Below are positions 14,131-16,285 of a stretch of 16,285 bases of DNA, piece by piece; within the stretch, counting starts at the first letter, position 1, and each line of letters opens with the position of its first letter. The position numbers were made by a program, and so were the translations under genes. The notes beneath the pieces are model-generated. The model ran no database searches, was not told the origin of the DNA, and worked only from the letters and a program-made list of their open reading frames with translations. This DNA is from Clostridia bacterium (GTDB lineage: Bacteria; Bacillota; Clostridia; RGIG6154): NCBI GenBank assembly GCA_017523005.1, contig JAFWXG010000049.1, positions 1-16,285 of the forward strand, in the 5' to 3' direction.

Positions 14131-15399
14131 ATGTTTGTAGACAGAGCCAAAATTTTCGTCAAAGCCGGAAAAGGCGGAGACGGAAGTATGTCCTTTCACA
14201 GAGAAAAATATGTAGCATCAGGAGGGCCTGACGGCGGAGACGGCGGTAGGGGCGGAAGTGTTTTGTTTGTTGCAGACAATCAGCTTTCCACTCTGCTTGA
14301 TTTTAAATATAAGAAGAAATACCATGCCGAAAATGGCGGAGATGGCGGTGCAGGCCGTTGTCACGGCAAAAACGGCAAGGACTTGGTTATAAAAGTTCCT
14401 GTCGGAACAGTGTTTAAATTTAACGACAGAATTGTTGCGGATTTAAAGGCAAAAGATGATACATTCGTTGCTGCAAAAGGCGGTAACGGCGGTTGGGGGA
14501 ACACTCATTTTGCTACATCTACACGCCAAGCACCAAAGTTTGCAAGAGTTGGTCTTTATGGCGATGAAAGAGAATTTGAGCTTGAACTTAAATTGCTCGC
14601 AGATGTTGGTTTGATTGGTTTTCCTAATGTCGGAAAATCGACTTTGCTTTCTGTTATAAGTGCGGCAAAACCTAAAATTGCAAACTATCATTTTACAACT
14701 CTTATTCCTAATTTGGGAGTTGTAGCAGGCGACGAAGGAGAAAGCTTTGTAGTTGCTGATATCCCCGGGTTAATCGAAGGTGCAAGTGAGGGTGCGGGTT
14801 TAGGTCATGCCTTTTTGCGACATGTAGAGCGTACAAGATTGCTTATCCATGTGGTTGATGTGTCAGGTATTGAGGGCAGAAACCCAATCGAAGATTTTGA
14901 TTTAATTAACCGTGAGCTTTCTGCGTATAACGCAAATTTAGAAGACCGAATTCAAATTGTTGCAGCGAACAAAACCGATATTGTTCAGGATAACGAACAG
15001 TATCAGGCGTTTTTAGATGAAATGAAAAATCGCGGTTTGAAGGTGTTTGAAATTTCTGCTGCAACAAGAATGGGTGTAAGAGAACTTGTTTCTTATGTGG
15101 CATCAATGCTTAAAGAAATTCCTGTTCCTGAAACTGTAGTTGAAGATATAAATCATGTCGATTACACCTATATTCCAGACGAAGAATTTACAATCCGTAA
15201 AGAAAATGAACTTTTCGTTGTGGAGGGTCCTTATGTTACAAAGCTTATAAACTCAATAAACTTTGAAGATTATGAGTCATTAAGCTATTTCCAGACAATG
15301 CTCCGCAAAAAGGGAATTGTTTCAGCTTTGGAAAAAGCAGGAATTGAGGAAAATCAGATTGTACGCATGGATGATTTGGAATTTGAGTTTGTATTTTAG
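14131..15399 (+). CDS. obgE: GTPase Obg (CgtA), ribosome assembly and stress GTPase
   Basis: A 422-residue protein with all three Obg domains: the glycine-rich Obg fold (about 1-158, KAGKGGDGSMSFHREKYVASG), a TRAFAC GTPase domain (about 159-330) with G1 GFPNVGKST (163-171), a switch-region Thr in HFTTLIPNLG, G3 DIPGLIEGA (210-218), G4 NKTD (280-283) and G5 SAA (309-311), and the OCT domain (about 345-422) found in Gram-positive homologues. Obg binds the large subunit late in assembly and links GTP/ppGpp levels to growth; in Bacillus it also affects sporulation onset. The start follows AGGAGGAAAGAG closely. Its C-terminus ends VRMDDLEFEFVF as expected. The next gene begins 11 nt later. Confidence 0.96.
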   Translation: MFVDRAKIFVKAGKGGDGSMSFHREKYVASGGPDGGDGGRGGSVLFVADNQLSTLLDFKYKKKYHAENGGDGGAGRCHGKNGKDLVIKVPVGTVFKFNDRIVADLKAKDDTFVAAKGGNGGWGNTHFATSTRQAPKFARVGLYGDEREFELELKLLADVGLIGFPNVGKSTLLSVISAAKPKIANYHFTTLIPNLGVVAGDEGESFVVADIPGLIEGASEGAGLGHAFLRHVERTRLLIHVVDVSGIEGRNPIEDFDLINRELSAYNANLEDRIQIVAANKTDIVQDNEQYQAFLDEMKNRGLKVFEISAATRMGVRELVSYVASMLKEIPVPETVVEDINHVDYTYIPDEEFTIRKENELFVVEGPYVTKLINSINFEDYESLSYFQTMLRKKGIVSALEKAGIEENQIVRMDDLEFEFVF

Positions 15400-15410
15400 G
15401 AAGTGAGAGC

Positions 15411-16285
15411 ATGAGAATAGGAGTATTGGGTGGCACTTTTAATCCTATACACATAGGACATCTTACACTTGCAGAACAACTTATTGAAAAGGGATTTTTA
15501 GATAAAGTTTTGTTTTTGGTATCATCAAGACCACCGCATAAAGACGAACCTGAAATCACACCCACCGAAAGATATAATATGGTGTGTCTTGCTCTTAAGA
15601 ACAAAGAAAACCTAATTCCCTGTGACATAGAATTACAGAAAATTGGAAAAAGCTATACTGTAGAAACTTTGCCTGAAATCCGTAAAATATATGATGGTGA
15701 CGAAGTGTATTTTATTACGGGTGCTGATATGTTTGTGGATATTCCATACTGGTATAAGCCAGAAGAACTTTTTAAAAACGAAAAGTTCTTGGTTGCAGAC
15801 AGAGAAAATTCATTTTTGGATGAAAAGTATATAGAGCTTAAAAATGAAATAATTGAAAAATATAAGCCCGATGTCACTTTTGCTCAAATTGACACACCCG
15901 ATATTTCGTCTACCATGCTAAGGGAAAATCTCGAAAAATATAAGGGATTTGTTCCCAATGCGGTTTATGAGTATATATGTAAAAATAATCTATATGCTAA
16001 AGAAAATAAACGCTTAACTGATTTGATTTTAGAGAAATTAAATCAGAAACTATCTGAAAAGAGATTAGAGCATACATTGGGGGTTGCAAAACAGGCAGTT
16101 GCTTTGGCAAAAATACATGGTGCTGACGAAAGTGAAGCGTATATAGCCGGCTTACTTCATGATATTGAAAAAGAAGACAGCTTAGGCAATATGCAAAGAC
16201 TTTGCAAGGATTTAGAATTAGACGAAGAAATACTTAGTTCAAAGGCACTTCTTCATGGTCCTGCAGGAGCGGAATACGGAAAACA
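15411..16285 (+). CDS. nadD: NadD-YqeK fusion: nicotinate-nucleotide adenylyltransferase plus HD-domain hydrolase (3' end cut)
   Basis: One open frame runs from ATG 15411 (GGAAGTGAG just upstream) to the window edge, 291 codons without a stop. Residues 1 to about 196 form a complete NadD: GGTFNPIHIGH (7-17) binds ATP, RPPHK follows, FITGADMF lies mid-domain, and ISSTMLR (165-171) is the C-terminal nucleotide motif; NadD makes deamido-NAD from NaMN and ATP. After VYEYICKNNLY and a short charged linker, a second domain starts near residue 203: RLEHTLGV with His221, GLLHDIEKE with His250-Asp251, then LLHGPAGAEYGK. These are signatures of YqeK, an HD-domain symmetric Ap4A hydrolase. In Bacillus nadD and yqeK are separate adjacent genes. 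The last ~90-100 residues of the YqeK part are presumably beyond the edge. No frameshift is needed. Confidence 0.9.
   Translation, partial: MRIGVLGGTFNPIHIGHLTLAEQLIEKGFLDKVLFLVSSRPPHKDEPEITPTERYNMVCLALKNKENLIPCDIELQKIGKSYTVETLPEIRKIYDGDEVYFITGADMFVDIPYWYKPEELFKNEKFLVADRENSFLDEKYIELKNEIIEKYKPDVTFAQIDTPDISSTMLRENLEKYKGFVPNAVYEYICKNNLYAKENKRLTDLILEKLNQKLSEKRLEHTLGVAKQAVALAKIHGADESEAYIAGLLHDIEKEDSLGNMQRLCKDLELDEEILSSKALLHGPAGAEYGK

Noticed and set aside
15245..15628. 127-codon minus-strand frame over the obgE/nadD junction
   Set aside because: It overlaps two conserved genes in antisense; its translation is low-complexity and Cys/Ser-rich, typical of a shadow.
15980..16030. Frameshift or missing stop between nadD and yqeK
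   Set aside because: The frame is continuous with normal codon use and a sensible charged linker; no separate ribosome binding site and start for yqeK is visible, so a true fusion is the simpler reading.

Overview
The window looks like chromosomal core sequence from a spore-forming, monoderm, low-GC member of the Bacillota (class Clostridia most likely; genus not determinable by eye). The grounds are a gpr-spoIIP sporulation pair, a lipoteichoic-acid-synthase-type enzyme, an S-layer-homology (SLH) surface protein, strong AGGAGG ribosome binding sites, TTG starts, and the Firmicutes order L21 leader-rplU-rpmA-obgE-nadD-yqeK. No insertion sequence, phage gene, CRISPR array or tRNA was seen, and no stretch over about 300 bp lacks a gene.

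Layout. 1-312 (+): the 3' end of a Gfo/Idh/MocA (GH109-like) oxidoreductase, closed by a shared terminator. 349-2250 (-): an LTA-synthase-family membrane phosphotransferase with its own promoter, which sits in a perfect inverted repeat. 2351-4424 (-): gpr, spoIIP and an unlisted 49-residue membrane peptide, the core of a late sporulation operon. 4490-10296 (-): a tightly coupled four-gene operon of membrane-fusion adaptor, ABC ATPase, MacB/FtsX-type permease and SLH surface protein. 10439-12433 (+): a U32 (RlhA-like) protein. 12459-13223 (-): a stand-alone CpsD/CapB-type tyrosine kinase, convergent with the U32 gene and divergent from rplU. 13335-16285 (+): a promoter, an L21 leader RNA, rplU, rpmA, an intercistronic terminator, obgE, and a nadD gene fused in frame to a YqeK-type HD domain, cut by the window edge.

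How the genes work together. The minus-strand genes concern the cell envelope and spores: teichoic-acid polymerisation, engulfment hydrolase, spore-protein protease, and an exporter linked to a wall-anchored protein. The right end is housekeeping: ribosome, ribosome-assembly GTPase, NAD synthesis and dinucleotide hydrolysis. The main departures from the textbook Bacillus pattern are an L27 made without its cleavable N-terminal extension together with absence of the Prp protease gene from its usual place; a GPR with an almost absent propeptide; an adaptor with a duplicated barrel/hairpin module and a Met/Gly-rich tail; and the NadD-YqeK fusion. No wholly new defence or mobile system was recognised.
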